Shown one piece after another: positions 7,808 through 15,990 of a stretch of 64,000 bases of DNA. The stretch spans positions 62,001-126,000 of the IMG/VR virus record IMGVR_UViG_3300037042_006682. The stretch is one strand, 5' to 3'. This DNA is from a virus. The first letter of the stretch is position 1, and every line of letters starts with the position of its first letter. Both the position numbers and the translations under genes were made by a program. The notes beneath the pieces were generated by a model. That model saw nothing but the letters and a program-made list of their open reading frames with translations. It ran no database searches and had not been told where the DNA came from.

Positions 7808-7829
7808 ACCCCGTTTTTCCGCACGGGGT
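7808..7829 (-). other. Stem-loop between HNH gene and tRNA-like gene
   Basis: Minus-strand ACCCCGT / ACGGGGT with an 8-nt loop (GCGGAAAA) and no U-run. A processing or 5'-trimming element for the downstream tRNA-like RNA is plausible. Confidence 0.4.
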
Positions 7830-7863
7830 CACACGGTCCGTCGCTGCCAACAACGGGTATCGG

Positions 7864-8244
7864 TCATTTTTTCTTGTTCTTTAGCCTGTTGATCTCGTGA
7901 TCAGTGTTCGCTTTTCGACACAAGGCACACCGACATCCGTGTGTTTTGTATCCCGACAATGTTCCATGTGATTCCTCTAAGTCGAATTTAGGCTTATGGT
8001 GCAATCTGTTGTGGCATGTAACGCATATCACAACACACTTGGCTAACTTCTCTTCGCGTCGTTTTTCCGACCAAGACCACACCTTGTGGTCAACCTTATT
8101 TTCTGGGTTTAAGTGGTGTACTAATAAATTCACCGACGACCCACACCACACACAAACGGGATGTTCTTTCATCCATGCGTCGCGTCTCCTCTTAATCCAT
8201 TCACGTTGGTAATCACGTTGCTTTTGGCATACTCCGTATCCCAC
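7864..8244 (-). CDS. HNH endonuclease, probably free-standing homing enzyme
   Basis: 126 residues. HNH/zinc core: CVWCG, LLVHHLNPENK, then VVICVTCHNRLHH (about residues 31-82). The C-terminal tail has a SHGTLSGYKTHGCRCALC motif seen as a DNA-binding appendage in phage HNH proteins. Base composition is markedly lower in GC than neighbouring genes, pointing to recent transfer. It sits between a tmRNA and a tRNA-like gene, typical territory for homing enzymes. GTG start; SD weak. Confidence 0.88.
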   Translation of the reverse strand: MGYGVCQKQRDYQREWIKRRRDAWMKEHPVCVWCGSSVNLLVHHLNPENKVDHKVWSWSEKRREEKLAKCVVICVTCHNRLHHKPKFDLEESHGTLSGYKTHGCRCALCRKANTDHEINRLKNKKK

Positions 8245-8271
8245 ACAACACCCAATTATCCACTAATCCAG

Positions 8272-8620
8272 TGGAGGACCTGGCGAGAATCGAACTCGCG
8301 TCCAAGCATACATCCTGCACGTCCTCATCCACAGGCTTGGCGGCGTCGATTGTCCGGGGTGCCGCCGCATCGCCCCTGACCAGGTTTCCCGCCGTATCTT
8401 AGATGGAGCTACTGCGAGTCCTCGCGTCCACCGCACCCTACTTAATGACGTCGGTCCATCGCACTCTAGGGGGAGCACAAAGCCGACGGGCCGAGGCTCA
8501 CGCCGCGGCCTGATACTCCTGCTGTTTGGCATTTGTATGGTGGCGCCTCTATACCCTGTGAGCGCCATCAGGGGCCTGCAAACATGCCATCCATGTGCCT
8601 GTCGAAACCATTTCAGGCCC
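8272..8620 (-). ncRNA. ssrA: tmRNA (one-piece)
   Basis: 349 nt. The 5' end GGGCCTG pairs with 3' CAGGTCC, followed by an encoded TCCA end. The conserved 5' segment GAAATGGTTTCGACAGG and the 3' T-arm GAGTTCGATTCTCGCC are diagnostic. The tag frame (8530-8498) reads A-K-Q-Q-E-Y-Q-A-A-A-stop, a normal length and Ala-rich end for ssrA tags. tmRNA rescues stalled ribosomes and tags products for proteolysis. It follows a terminator, so it needs its own promoter, read-through or processing; no clear promoter is visible in the 30 nt upstream. Confidence 0.94.
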
Positions 8621-8628
8621 ACATTCTC

Positions 8629-8648
8629 CTGCGCACGCGCGTGCGCAG
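8629..8648. repeat. Perfect 20-bp GC palindrome upstream of tmRNA
   Basis: CTGCGCACGCGCGTGCGCAG, a member of the dispersed palindrome family, 8 nt before the tmRNA 5' end. Could be a processing signal or protein site. Confidence 0.6.
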
Positions 8649-8650
8649 CC

Positions 8651-8671
8651 AAAAAAGCGCGGGGCCCGCGC
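8651..8671 (-). terminator. Rho-independent terminator after ssDNA-binding gene
   Basis: Minus-strand hairpin GCGCGG-GCC-CCGCGC followed directly by TTTTTT. It ends the transcript of the gp32-like gene and separates it from the tmRNA. Confidence 0.8.
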
Positions 8672-8729
8672 CATGGAGGCCCAGCGGTGAAGGATCCGCC
8701 GGCCCCCTCGGGCCCCGCACAAACACCGC

Positions 8730-9488
8730 CTAGTAGCTCGCGCCCTTGGGCTCATCCCAGGGCTCTTTCCGCTTCGTCGAGGACCGCGCTGCCAGCCGCT
8801 GGAGCTGGTCGAACGTGGGGATCGGGAACTCCTTGTAGTAGTCGTATGGCCCCAGCTCCTTGAGGTGGTCCGGGTTGGCCCCGAGTTCGAGGAGGTAGCG
8901 CTTCACGTCCTGCAGCGCGATGCGCTCCACGAACTGGTGGTCCGAGCCCACGGTCTCGCTCAGCGAGCCCTCGCGGCTCACGTCCCACACGGTCCCCGCG
9001 AGGTCCCCGCCGTTGGCGATGGCCCGCTTGCGGAGGCGCGTCAGCACGCCGGGCTTGTCCTCCGACCCCCGCTTGGCCCCGTAGAGCTTGCGCATGAACT
9101 GGTAGCTCTTGCTGGGGTCCTTGACGCCCTTGTAGGCCGACAAGAGGGCCTTGCCGTTCTCGTACACGACCATGCCCAGGTCGATCACCGTGAACCAGCC
9201 GAAGAAGAGCGGCCAGTTCTTGATCTCGCACAGGGGGCACCCCCGCCCGCCCGCGTTGTTGGGCAGCGCGTTCTTCTCCAGGCAGAGGTAGAGGTCGTGC
9301 TCGTTGTTGATCTTCCAGGTGTCGTGGAAGTACGCGGGGAACGGCATCCCGTCGAGGAAGAGGACCCGCCGCGTCTCCCCGTCCTTCATGTAGAACTTGC
9401 GAAGGCCGAGGTCGCTAGGGTTCTTGTCCTTGCTGTAGTCCTCGGTGCTCTCCCAGCCCGCTTGGGCCCATCCCGTCTGCTGTGTCAT
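8730..9488 (-). CDS. gp32-like single-stranded DNA-binding protein
   Basis: 252 residues. Pattern of phage ssDNA-binding proteins with a built-in zinc site: KFYMKDGETRRVLFLDG, a YLCLEKN strand, GCPLCE (about 83-88), then WFTVIDLG and a KLYGAKRG/LTRLRKRA basic segment. The C-terminal region is charged (RSSTKRKEPWDEPKG). It protects ssDNA during replication. It is transcribed alone from the 9561-9589 promoter to the terminator at 8651-8671, with two palindromes in its leader that may control expression. Confidence 0.8.
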   Translation of the reverse strand: MTQQTGWAQAGWESTEDYSKDKNPSDLGLRKFYMKDGETRRVLFLDGMPFPAYFHDTWKINNEHDLYLCLEKNALPNNAGGRGCPLCEIKNWPLFFGWFTVIDLGMVVYENGKALLSAYKGVKDPSKSYQFMRKLYGAKRGSEDKPGVLTRLRKRAIANGGDLAGTVWDVSREGSLSETVGSDHQFVERIALQDVKRYLLELGANPDHLKELGPYDYYKEFPIPTFDQLQRLAARSSTKRKEPWDEPKGASY

Positions 9489-9514
9489 GGTGTCTCGCCT
9501 TTCCTCGTGTTGCG

Positions 9515-9528
9515 CTCAGTCAACTGAG
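9515..9528. promoter_or_regulatory. Palindrome in ssDNA-binding protein mRNA leader
   Basis: CTCAGT / ACTGAG arms separated by 2 nt, between the start codon and the second palindrome. Probably a protein-binding site or mRNA structure. Confidence 0.45.
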
Positions 9529-9536
9529 TGGGGATC

Positions 9537-9555
9537 CGATCACAACATGTGATCG
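9537..9555. promoter_or_regulatory. Operator-like inverted repeat / 5' stem-loop
   Basis: CGATCACA-ACA-TGTGATCG, a perfect 8-bp inverted repeat a few nt after the predicted transcription start of the ssDNA-binding gene. Could be a repressor operator, an autoregulatory mRNA hairpin or a stabilising 5' stem. Confidence 0.55.
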
Positions 9556-9560
9556 CCCCC

Positions 9561-9589
9561 GTCCTACCGCATCCCTTATGGTTTGTCAA
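9561..9589 (-). promoter_or_regulatory. Early-type promoter of ssDNA-binding gene
   Basis: TTGACA (9584-9589), 17-nt spacer, TAGGAC (9561-9566). It overlaps the primase stop codon region. Confidence 0.7.
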
Positions 9590-10737
9590 CGCCCATCCTC
9601 GCCCACGGGGAGGCCCCACGCGCGCGCCTCCTCCCGCGTCGCCGTGCCGGGGTCCCGGCCCTCCGGCAGCACCACGGGGACCACGCGCGTCCCCGTGCCC
9701 TGGAAGCGCCCCACGACCTCCGCGTTCATGCGCTGCCCCGCGAGGTCCCCGTCCCCGCACGCGTAGAGGGGCTGATCCCCCGCGAGCTGCGCCGCGAGGG
9801 CGAGCTGCGCCTCCGTGATGGCCGCCCCGAGGCACGCCATCGGCGCCCGCACCCCCACCTCGGCCAGCGCGATGGCGTCCGTCGGGCCCTCCACGAGCAC
9901 CACGGACTCCCCCGCCTGATGGAGGTGCGCCCCGTAGAGGAGCTGGCCCTTGGGCATGCCGGCCGTGTGGTAGTACTTCGTGTACCACGCCCCGCACTGC
10001 GGGCACTTGTGCGCCCGCTTGCCCTCGGCGTCCACCAGCGTGCGCCCACAGCGGTAGCACCACTCCCGATCCCAGTAGAGCCGCGCCGTGAACCCCGCCA
10101 GCCGCCCATCGGGCCAACGCACGGGGAACACGAGGCGCCGCCGCCGCTCGTCGTGCCCGAGGCCCCAGCGCCGATAGGTCGCCTCCGAGATCCCGCGCTC
10201 GCTGGCATAGGCCGGCATGGATGCCGCAGCAAAGGCCTCCGCCTCGGCCTCGGGCGGGGGCACATAAGGGCGGGCCTCGCGTGGGGGCGCGGCCTCCCGC
10301 CCATCGAGCCCGAGCTGCCGCCGGGGCATCACCCCCACGTCAATTACGCGCGCCATGCCCTTTAGAGGGCCCCCAGGGTTGTAATCAAGCACGCGCGGGG
10401 GCGGCGCCATCGGCGGGCTCAGATCCTGCGCCTCGTTGAGCGCCGCCAGGTAGTAGCGCCCCCGCCGCACGCCCAGCTCCCAGACCAGCCCCACGAGCGA
10501 TCCGTGCGCCCCGCAGGACAGACAACGATAGGCCGCCCCCTCGCTGTCGACGAAGACCGCGCACGAGGGGTGCTCATCGCGCCCCCCACGATGGTGCCAC
10601 TCCGCCAGGGGGCACGCGAGGTCAATTTTGTCCCCCCGCACCCGCTGCTCCTGAAGCCCCAACGCGTGCAGCACCGCCAGCGCCCGGCGATGACTCCACG
10701 TGCCCCAGTGCCGCCTGGGCAACGCATGATCGTCCAT
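9586..10737 (-). CDS. DNA primase (CHC2 zinc finger + Toprim)
   Basis: 383 residues. N-terminal zinc-binding domain with C42, H48/H49, C59, C72 and C75 (CPLAEWHH ... CLSCG). A second Cys4 ribbon (CYRCGR...CPQCG) lies around 230-255. The Toprim fold includes VVLVEGPTDAIAL and ACGDGDLAGQ (about 285-345) with the conserved Glu and DxD. It makes RNA primers at the fork and lies in the helicase-loader/helicase/primase operon. The extra ribbon inside the catalytic part is less common. Confidence 0.9.
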   Translation of the reverse strand: MDDHALPRRHWGTWSHRRALAVLHALGLQEQRVRGDKIDLACPLAEWHHRGGRDEHPSCAVFVDSEGAAYRCLSCGAHGSLVGLVWELGVRRGRYYLAALNEAQDLSPPMAPPPRVLDYNPGGPLKGMARVIDVGVMPRRQLGLDGREAAPPREARPYVPPPEAEAEAFAAASMPAYASERGISEATYRRWGLGHDERRRRLVFPVRWPDGRLAGFTARLYWDREWCYRCGRTLVDAEGKRAHKCPQCGAWYTKYYHTAGMPKGQLLYGAHLHQAGESVVLVEGPTDAIALAEVGVRAPMACLGAAITEAQLALAAQLAGDQPLYACGDGDLAGQRMNAEVVGRFQGTGTRVVPVVLPEGRDPGTATREEARAWGLPVGEDGR

Positions 10738-10744
10738 GGGGCCC

Positions 10745-10960
10745 CTAGTTCAGCGGCACACTGGTATCGTTGCACGCGTCGATCACGAAATCCCGGATCT
10801 CCTCCAGCACGGATCCCTCTGCCTCCGTGGTCTCGCCCTTGAGCCGCCGGCGCAAGTGCGCCAGCAACTCATCAATGACGGCACGCAAGGCATCCCCGTG
10901 CAACGCATTGTCCAACGCCTGCCGGTCCTCCGGCAACGCAAACCCAATGGTGACGCGCAT
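10745..10960 (-). CDS. Small acidic hypothetical protein in replication operon
   Basis: 71 residues, mostly helical (LRAVIDELLAHLRRRL...SVLEEIRDFVIDAC). SD GGGAGG close to ATG. It lies between helicase and primase, so a replisome accessory role is possible; no family recognised. Confidence 0.6.
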   Translation of the reverse strand: MRVTIGFALPEDRQALDNALHGDALRAVIDELLAHLRRRLKGETTEAEGSVLEEIRDFVIDACNDTSVPLN

Positions 10961-10969
10961 CTTGCCTCC

Positions 10970-12274
10970 CTAGAATGGTAAATCGAGGTCGTCCTGCACG
11001 GACGCCGCGGGCAGCGCCGCAACCGGCCCAGGCTTGAAGCCCTCGTCGTTGTAATCAACCTTGCCCGCCCGCGTAATCTCGGTGAAGTTACAGGACGTGA
11101 AATCCCAATTGATCTCCACGGGCCCCTCGCTGTAACCGCGGCGAAACTTCAACGGCACATACCGCATGCGCCGGTCCAACTTCATGTCCGCGTCCTGCTC
11201 CATCGCGAACACCGCGTGGGCGTCCATGCCCACCTGGTCGGAGAAGGCGATCGTCCCGAGGCGCGTGCCGCCGCCCAGCTTCGCGCTGACCTCCTGATTG
11301 CGGTTCTGCTGGCTGAACGCCACAAGCGCGAACTGGTGCCGCTTGGCCATATTGAGCGACCACTCCAGCACACGCTCCGTGCGCTCGAAACGATTGCCCG
11401 GCACCTTGAGGTTGTACAGCGTGTCCAGCAGCACTAACTCGGGGTGAACCGCCCGGATGCGCGTCTCAATGCTCCGCGGCGAGAGATCGTCCTCCTGATC
11501 CATGATCCAGATGCCGTTCACCCCCTCGAGGTCGACGACTACATGCTTGAGGCGCTGCAACTCGAACTCGGTCAGGGTACCCCGTATAAGGCCCGTCTGA
11601 CTCACATGTGCATGCACCGCAAAAAAGCGCTCCGCCACCTCCAGGCGGCTCATCTCCGGCGAGATGATCAGCACCCGGCGCCCCGCCTCTTTCCACGCGT
11701 GCTGCGCAATAAGCACCAAACTAATCGACTTTCCGAGTCCGGGTCGCCCCACGAACATCGTCAACGTCCCCGGCCACATGCCCTGGGTCATGACCGTCAT
11801 GCTCGGCCACGGATAGGGCACCCCCACATACCCCTGGAGCATGCGCTCGTAGGCCGCCACCACCGCGGGCCCCGCCGCAAACAGCGTCTTGGGCGGCGCC
11901 TGCTCCTGCACCGCGCTGCTCTCCACGAGCGCCTGAAGGTTGGTCAGAGCGCCGCTGGGGTCGTTGCCCCGCATGGCCCCCATCGCGTTCTCCAGGCCCT
12001 CGCGCAACTGACGGAAGAGCTTGCGGCTCCGCACCTCTGCCAGCACGTAGCCAGGATCCGTACCGGGATCCTCGGGCGTGACCCCACAGAGGTCGACCAC
12101 AGCCGTAGCCCCCGGCACCCCCCCATAGTCGCGCACGTGATCCGCAATAAACCCGAAGGCCCGCCGCGCCTCGGGCAGATCACAATCCATCGGCCCGATG
12201 CCCGCCCCCACGATCCGGTCATAGTGGTCGCGCGAGACCAAGAGGGCCCACAGCAAGTTGCGATCGAGATCCAT
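10970..12274 (-). CDS. DnaB-like replicative helicase
   Basis: 434 residues. A helical N-terminal domain, then a RecA-fold ATPase: Walker A GRPGLGKS (about 176-183), SPEM at the end of the next strand (motif H1a region), Walker B ELVLLD (about 280), a SQQNRNQE sensor segment, and the FRRGY segment typical of DnaB motif H4. Preceded directly by its loader and followed by primase, the standard replisome order. Confidence 0.9.
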   Translation of the reverse strand: MDLDRNLLWALLVSRDHYDRIVGAGIGPMDCDLPEARRAFGFIADHVRDYGGVPGATAVVDLCGVTPEDPGTDPGYVLAEVRSRKLFRQLREGLENAMGAMRGNDPSGALTNLQALVESSAVQEQAPPKTLFAAGPAVVAAYERMLQGYVGVPYPWPSMTVMTQGMWPGTLTMFVGRPGLGKSISLVLIAQHAWKEAGRRVLIISPEMSRLEVAERFFAVHAHVSQTGLIRGTLTEFELQRLKHVVVDLEGVNGIWIMDQEDDLSPRSIETRIRAVHPELVLLDTLYNLKVPGNRFERTERVLEWSLNMAKRHQFALVAFSQQNRNQEVSAKLGGGTRLGTIAFSDQVGMDAHAVFAMEQDADMKLDRRMRYVPLKFRRGYSEGPVEINWDFTSCNFTEITRAGKVDYNDEGFKPGPVAALPAASVQDDLDLPF

Positions 12275-12285
12275 GTGCGCCCCCC

Positions 12286-14301
12286 TTACCTCGGCTTATC
12301 GCCAGTGAAGATCAGCTCTACCACGTCATCGAGCGCGCCCTCGCGGAGGTCGGCCCCTACCATCGCGATCGATACCGAGGTCTCGCTCAACATGTGGATC
12401 GTGCTAGTCTTGAGATACTCCTCCAGCTGGCTTAATTCCCCCCGCCGCCGGGGGATCGCGCTCATATTCGTCGTGATCAGCGTCGTACGGCAGTAGGCGC
12501 CCCGGAAGCGCAGCAGATCGTCTAGCAGGCGCTCCTCGGCCCCCTCCTTGTCGCGCACCCCCTTCCCGAGGTCGTCGAGCACGAGCACGTCCACGTCGAG
12601 GATGCGCTCCCAGAGGAGCTTCTCCCCCTCAAAGCCCTTACTCCCGAACTTGATGTCCTTGAGGGCCGCGGCCTCGATGAACAGCCCCGTGTTCCCGCGC
12701 CGGCGCGCCTCCTTGAGGGCGATCACGGCCGCTGAAGTATTGTGACTAATGACGCCGCTTGACCAAAAAAGATGATCCTTGGGAACTACAAAATCATAAA
12801 CGTCTTGTTTTTTAGATTGCACTACGCTCTTAACCTTAAAATACCTAACAGAAGACATCGAAAGCGACTGTAGCGAAGCAAGATCCTTGTTCCCTGGCAC
12901 TATATCAATCAATGAATCCACAACCCTCTTTAGAACAGATACAGAAATCACTCCTCGCTTAGCTGACGAACTAAAAAGACCGTATAGTTTTTCACCCCAA
13001 AAATACCTTAATCCACGCTTTTCAATCCTTGCAATGGCAAAGCCAGCATCTATTAGTATTCTGTCAATTGTATCCTTTTTTACAGGTACAACAGTCATAC
13101 ACACATTGCTGCTTCTGACTTTATCTGCTGCAACACGCAACAGTTCAACTTTGTCCTTTGTTATATCAGAAAACCCTATGTTCTCCTCAAATGCAACTAA
13201 TGCCTCCCCTGAAATATACAGTCTCCAATACTCACGCTTGATACGCGCCCCATTCGTCGCCATTTTCATACATGGTTTTATTGTTGAATTCACACCAAAC
13301 GCCATTAGTACAATTTGCAGATCCCTAACAAGCCTCTGCGACTTGCTGGTGTACTCGACAACACACCCACAAATCGAGCCATCCCCTGAAAAAAGCGAAC
13401 GCATAAAGCTACGCAAAACACTAGACGGAGAAGACAGTAATGAATCACAGATACAAACACTCTCGCTTGTGCCGCATCCCAATGCAGTCATAAACACATT
13501 CAATTTTTTTCCACCACGTATACTCGTATCAATACATCCGCTCTCTTGAACCACATCATGTCCACGACAAAAACCAAGGCTCTCCATAACGCTAACAACG
13601 TGCTCTGTGGCAAGACTGTTAGAATTTGAAAATACATTCTTACAATTTACCACACGACCCTCAGCTATGAACCATCCGAGCATAGACGCCACGTCACAAT
13701 CAATAACGACATCTCGGTCGCCAATGGTAATGCGCATTGGATCGCCATCGCTGACAACGCAACGAGCATCAACAGCAACAAAATCATCCTCACAAAGATC
13801 TCCCATGCGCACCATGGCATCACCACTATCCCGCCATACACGCACACGGTGTTCCTCTGTCGCCGTGACACACAATCCATTGGACAGTTCCATGCAAAGT
13901 GTAGGCTGTATGCCATCCGCATAAACCTGCGTTGCCACAGCATAATGCCCATCCCCCGCATACACAGGCATTTCCACGGGAGAACACGCCAAAATTGGAC
14001 TCGCCAACGATCCAATCCTATGCAACCGCCCATTGGCTACCACGATCTCTCTATCCGAAAGGCACTTCCCCGTGCCGTTCTTCCCGTGCAGCACGAGGCC
14101 CACGCCGCGCGCCAGCATGTCGTCCAGCGCCACGAGGTAGTTGTACAGCTCCATCTTGTGCAGCCCCGCGCTCACCCCGTCGAAGTGCGCGTCGCGATAG
14201 CGCAAGGGGATCCGCATCCGCTCCATGTCCTTGAGGTTCAGCTGCCGGCGCATCCCACTGCGCGCCTCGGCCACCTGCTCCAGGTCCTGCTCGTCAGTCA
14301 T
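12286..14301 (-). CDS. DnaC-like helicase loader with intein
   Basis: 671 codons; the exteins alone are about 229 residues, the usual DnaC/IstB size. The P-loop GKNGTGK|T is split by an intein. After it come a strand VDVLVLDDLGKG (Walker B), RTTLITTN (sensor 1) and ETSVSIAM. It loads the adjacent DnaB-like helicase onto DNA. Start ATG overlaps the upstream stop region. Confidence 0.9.
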   Translation of the reverse strand: MTDEQDLEQVAEARSGMRRQLNLKDMERMRIPLRYRDAHFDGVSAGLHKMELYNYLVALDDMLARGVGLVLHGKNGTGKCLSDREIVVANGRLHRIGSLASPILACSPVEMPVYAGDGHYAVATQVYADGIQPTLCMELSNGLCVTATEEHRVRVWRDSGDAMVRMGDLCEDDFVAVDARCVVSDGDPMRITIGDRDVVIDCDVASMLGWFIAEGRVVNCKNVFSNSNSLATEHVVSVMESLGFCRGHDVVQESGCIDTSIRGGKKLNVFMTALGCGTSESVCICDSLLSSPSSVLRSFMRSLFSGDGSICGCVVEYTSKSQRLVRDLQIVLMAFGVNSTIKPCMKMATNGARIKREYWRLYISGEALVAFEENIGFSDITKDKVELLRVAADKVRSSNVCMTVVPVKKDTIDRILIDAGFAIARIEKRGLRYFWGEKLYGLFSSSAKRGVISVSVLKRVVDSLIDIVPGNKDLASLQSLSMSSVRYFKVKSVVQSKKQDVYDFVVPKDHLFWSSGVISHNTSAAVIALKEARRRGNTGLFIEAAALKDIKFGSKGFEGEKLLWERILDVDVLVLDDLGKGVRDKEGAEERLLDDLLRFRGAYCRTTLITTNMSAIPRRRGELSQLEEYLKTSTIHMLSETSVSIAMVGADLREGALDDVVELIFTGDKPR
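12739..14064 (-). mobile_element. Intein in helicase-loader P-loop, LAGLIDADG type
   Basis: 442 residues, from Cys1 (CLSDREIVVANG) to GVISHN with +1 Thr. Block B is TATEEHRVRVW; LAGLIDADG motifs LGWFIAEGR and RSLFSGDGSI mark an in-frame homing endonuclease. GC is much lower than the exteins, and the first C-extein codons (ACT TCA) share that bias. Appears intact and splice-competent. Confidence 0.93.
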
Positions 14302-14887
14302 GGCGTCCACCGCCCTCCGGGCCGTCCCACTCGTCAAAGTTCTTCTTGCGCTCGCGCGCCTCGTCCTTCGCCGCCCCCTTGCGCGGCGCCCGCAGCGCGG
14401 GGACCTCGCCCCGCAACTGCCAGGCGTCGAAGACGCGCCCCCGCGCAGCATACAGCATATCGATCGTGGGGGGATCCCCCTTGGCCGCGCGGGCCATGGT
14501 CGCCTCGACCACAGCGCGCACGAGGTCCCAGCCGTACTCCTGCACGAGCAGCTTGGCCCAGCGCTTCTGCACGACGGTCCAGGCCGGGGGCTGGTAGTCC
14601 TTCCCGTAGCGCTCCTGCATGGCCCCCCGCCATACGCGCGCTACGTCGCCCGCGTTGCGGGCCCGCGCCGCTGCCGCTGTGGCATCCGCCGCCGCGGTCT
14701 CCACCTGCGCCGCCGTCATGGACTCCGCCCCCTCGAGGGCCCGCGGGGCCCGCCCCTCGGGGCGCTGCGCCCGCATCACCGCCTTCAGGGCCCGTGCCGC
14801 GAGCGACCGCGCCTGCGCCTCAGCCGAGATCGCCTGCAGTTCCGCGAGCCCCGGCCGCCGCCGCGTTGTCGTTGGATTCTGTGTCAT
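14294..14887 (-). CDS. Probable replisome organiser / loader partner
   Basis: 197 residues; Ala/Arg-rich helical N-terminal half, then a compact domain (WTVVQKRWAKLLVQEYGWDLVRAVVEATMARA) and a charged tail. Directly upstream of and overlapping the DnaC-like loader, the place phages often encode an origin-binding or replisome-organiser protein. No motif proves this; the call rests on position. Confidence 0.5.
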   Translation of the reverse strand: MTQNPTTTRRRPGLAELQAISAEAQARSLAARALKAVMRAQRPEGRAPRALEGAESMTAAQVETAAADATAAAARARNAGDVARVWRGAMQERYGKDYQPPAWTVVQKRWAKLLVQEYGWDLVRAVVEATMARAAKGDPPTIDMLYAARGRVFDAWQLRGEVPALRAPRKGAAKDEARERKKNFDEWDGPEGGGRHD

Positions 14888-15200
14888 CGTCAGCCCTCAA
14901 CTGTTCGCCGCGGTGATCCACCGCGGCCCTGCTCTCAACTATGACAAACTGCGGGGCCTCGACCGTGAGGACCCGCCCGCTCTCCAGCCGCACCGCGAGC
15001 CGCGCCCACCGCGCGCGCCCCCCGTGCAGCCGCATCCGCCCGTCGATCCGGGCCGTGAACTCCTGCGCCTCCGCCGCGCGCATCGCCTCCACGCAGTCGC
15101 GCCACGTCTCCACGGCCTCGACCACGCCCTCCTCGGGGTGGAGGTCATCCCCGACGATCCGCGCGCGATCCCCGAGGTACGCGGGGCGCGTGGCCCTCAC
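14820..15200 (-). CDS. Hypothetical protein
   Basis: 126 residues; beta-rich (LAVRLESGRVLTVEAPQFVIVES) after a helical N-terminus. GTG start overlaps the preceding stop (GTGA); the 3' end overlaps the next gene by 68 nt. No family recognised. Confidence 0.55.
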   Translation of the reverse strand: MRATRPAYLGDRARIVGDDLHPEEGVVEAVETWRDCVEAMRAAEAQEFTARIDGRMRLHGGRARWARLAVRLESGRVLTVEAPQFVIVESRAAVDHRGEQLRADDDTESNDNAAAAGARGTAGDLG

Positions 15201-15613
15201 AGCGGCACCAGGCGCGCCCACAGGCCGGGGCACACGCGGTCCACGGCCCGCGGCGGCACGCTCTCCGCGCCCAGCCACGCGGGGGCCCGCAGCTCCCGCG
15301 CATCCCACGCCCAGCCATCGATCCGCAGCACGCGCCGGCGCACCACGTTGCGCGAGATCCGGTGCAGGGAAGCCACGCCGTCCGCGCACGCCACGCTGGC
15401 CTTCAGGCGCTCCTGCCAGGGCATCCCAAACCGCCCCGGCGCGATCTCGACGGCGATCCCCGGCGCGACGAGCCCCCGCCGCACCGCGCGGTCCTCGGCG
15501 AGGACCATCGCCCCCGTCGCCAGGCCCATGGCGCGCAGCACGTCGCCGTCAAGCGCCGCAAAGGCCCCGCGCCGCGCCACCGCCGCCTGGGGCCGCCTGG
15601 CCAACGCGTGCAT
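15197..15613 (-). CDS. Hypothetical basic protein
   Basis: 138 residues, Arg/Ala/Val-rich, no recognisable motif. ATG overlaps the KH-gene stop as TGATG, suggesting coupled translation. Confidence 0.55.
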   Translation of the reverse strand: MHALARRPQAAVARRGAFAALDGDVLRAMGLATGAMVLAEDRAVRRGLVAPGIAVEIAPGRFGMPWQERLKASVACADGVASLHRISRNVVRRRVLRIDGWAWDARELRAPAWLGAESVPPRAVDRVCPGLWARLVPL

Positions 15614-15978
15614 CACGCCCCGCGCCTCGCCACCCCGCCCGCGCTGCGGCGGCTCTTGTTCTCACTCTCCGTGATGTAATCGAGGTCCATGTGGACCCCC
15701 GCCTTGCCCTGGAAGGCCGCCACAAACGACCGCAGCGAGCAGATGAGGTGCGCGTTGCGCCCCACCACCTGCCCCACGTCATCGGGGTGCGTGTGCAGCT
15801 CCGCGATGAGCCGGCTCGCGCCGGGCACCACGTCCACGACCACCCGCTCGGGGTGGTTGACAATGGTCCTCACGACCACCTCGATCAGCCCCCGCAGCTC
15901 CTCGATCACGCCCTGCGGGATGCGTGCCCGCCGGTCCTCGGCCTGCTGTTCCGCCTGCTGTCCTTGCATCTCTGCCAC
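15613..15978 (-). CDS. KH-domain RNA-binding protein (KhpA/YlqC-like)
   Basis: 121 residues. A single KH domain fills residues about 25-105: VVRTIVNHPERVVVDVVPG, a strand-rich middle, then VGQVVGRNAHLICSLRSFV. The loop VGRN takes the place of the GxxG motif (third and fourth positions altered). Bacterial KhpA/YlqC proteins bind RNA. In a phage it might act on mRNA stability, notable given the many stem-loops in this genome. Start is GTG 15978 or ATG 15969. Confidence 0.75.
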   Translation of the reverse strand: MAEMQGQQAEQQAEDRRARIPQGVIEELRGLIEVVVRTIVNHPERVVVDVVPGASRLIAELHTHPDDVGQVVGRNAHLICSLRSFVAAFQGKAGVHMDLDYITESENKSRRSAGGVARRGA

Positions 15979-15990
15979 CGTTCCGCCGGG

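Noticed and set aside
8263-8652. 129-codon minus-strand ORF
   Set aside because: It is the tmRNA sequence read as protein; both tRNA-like ends and the tag frame explain the region.
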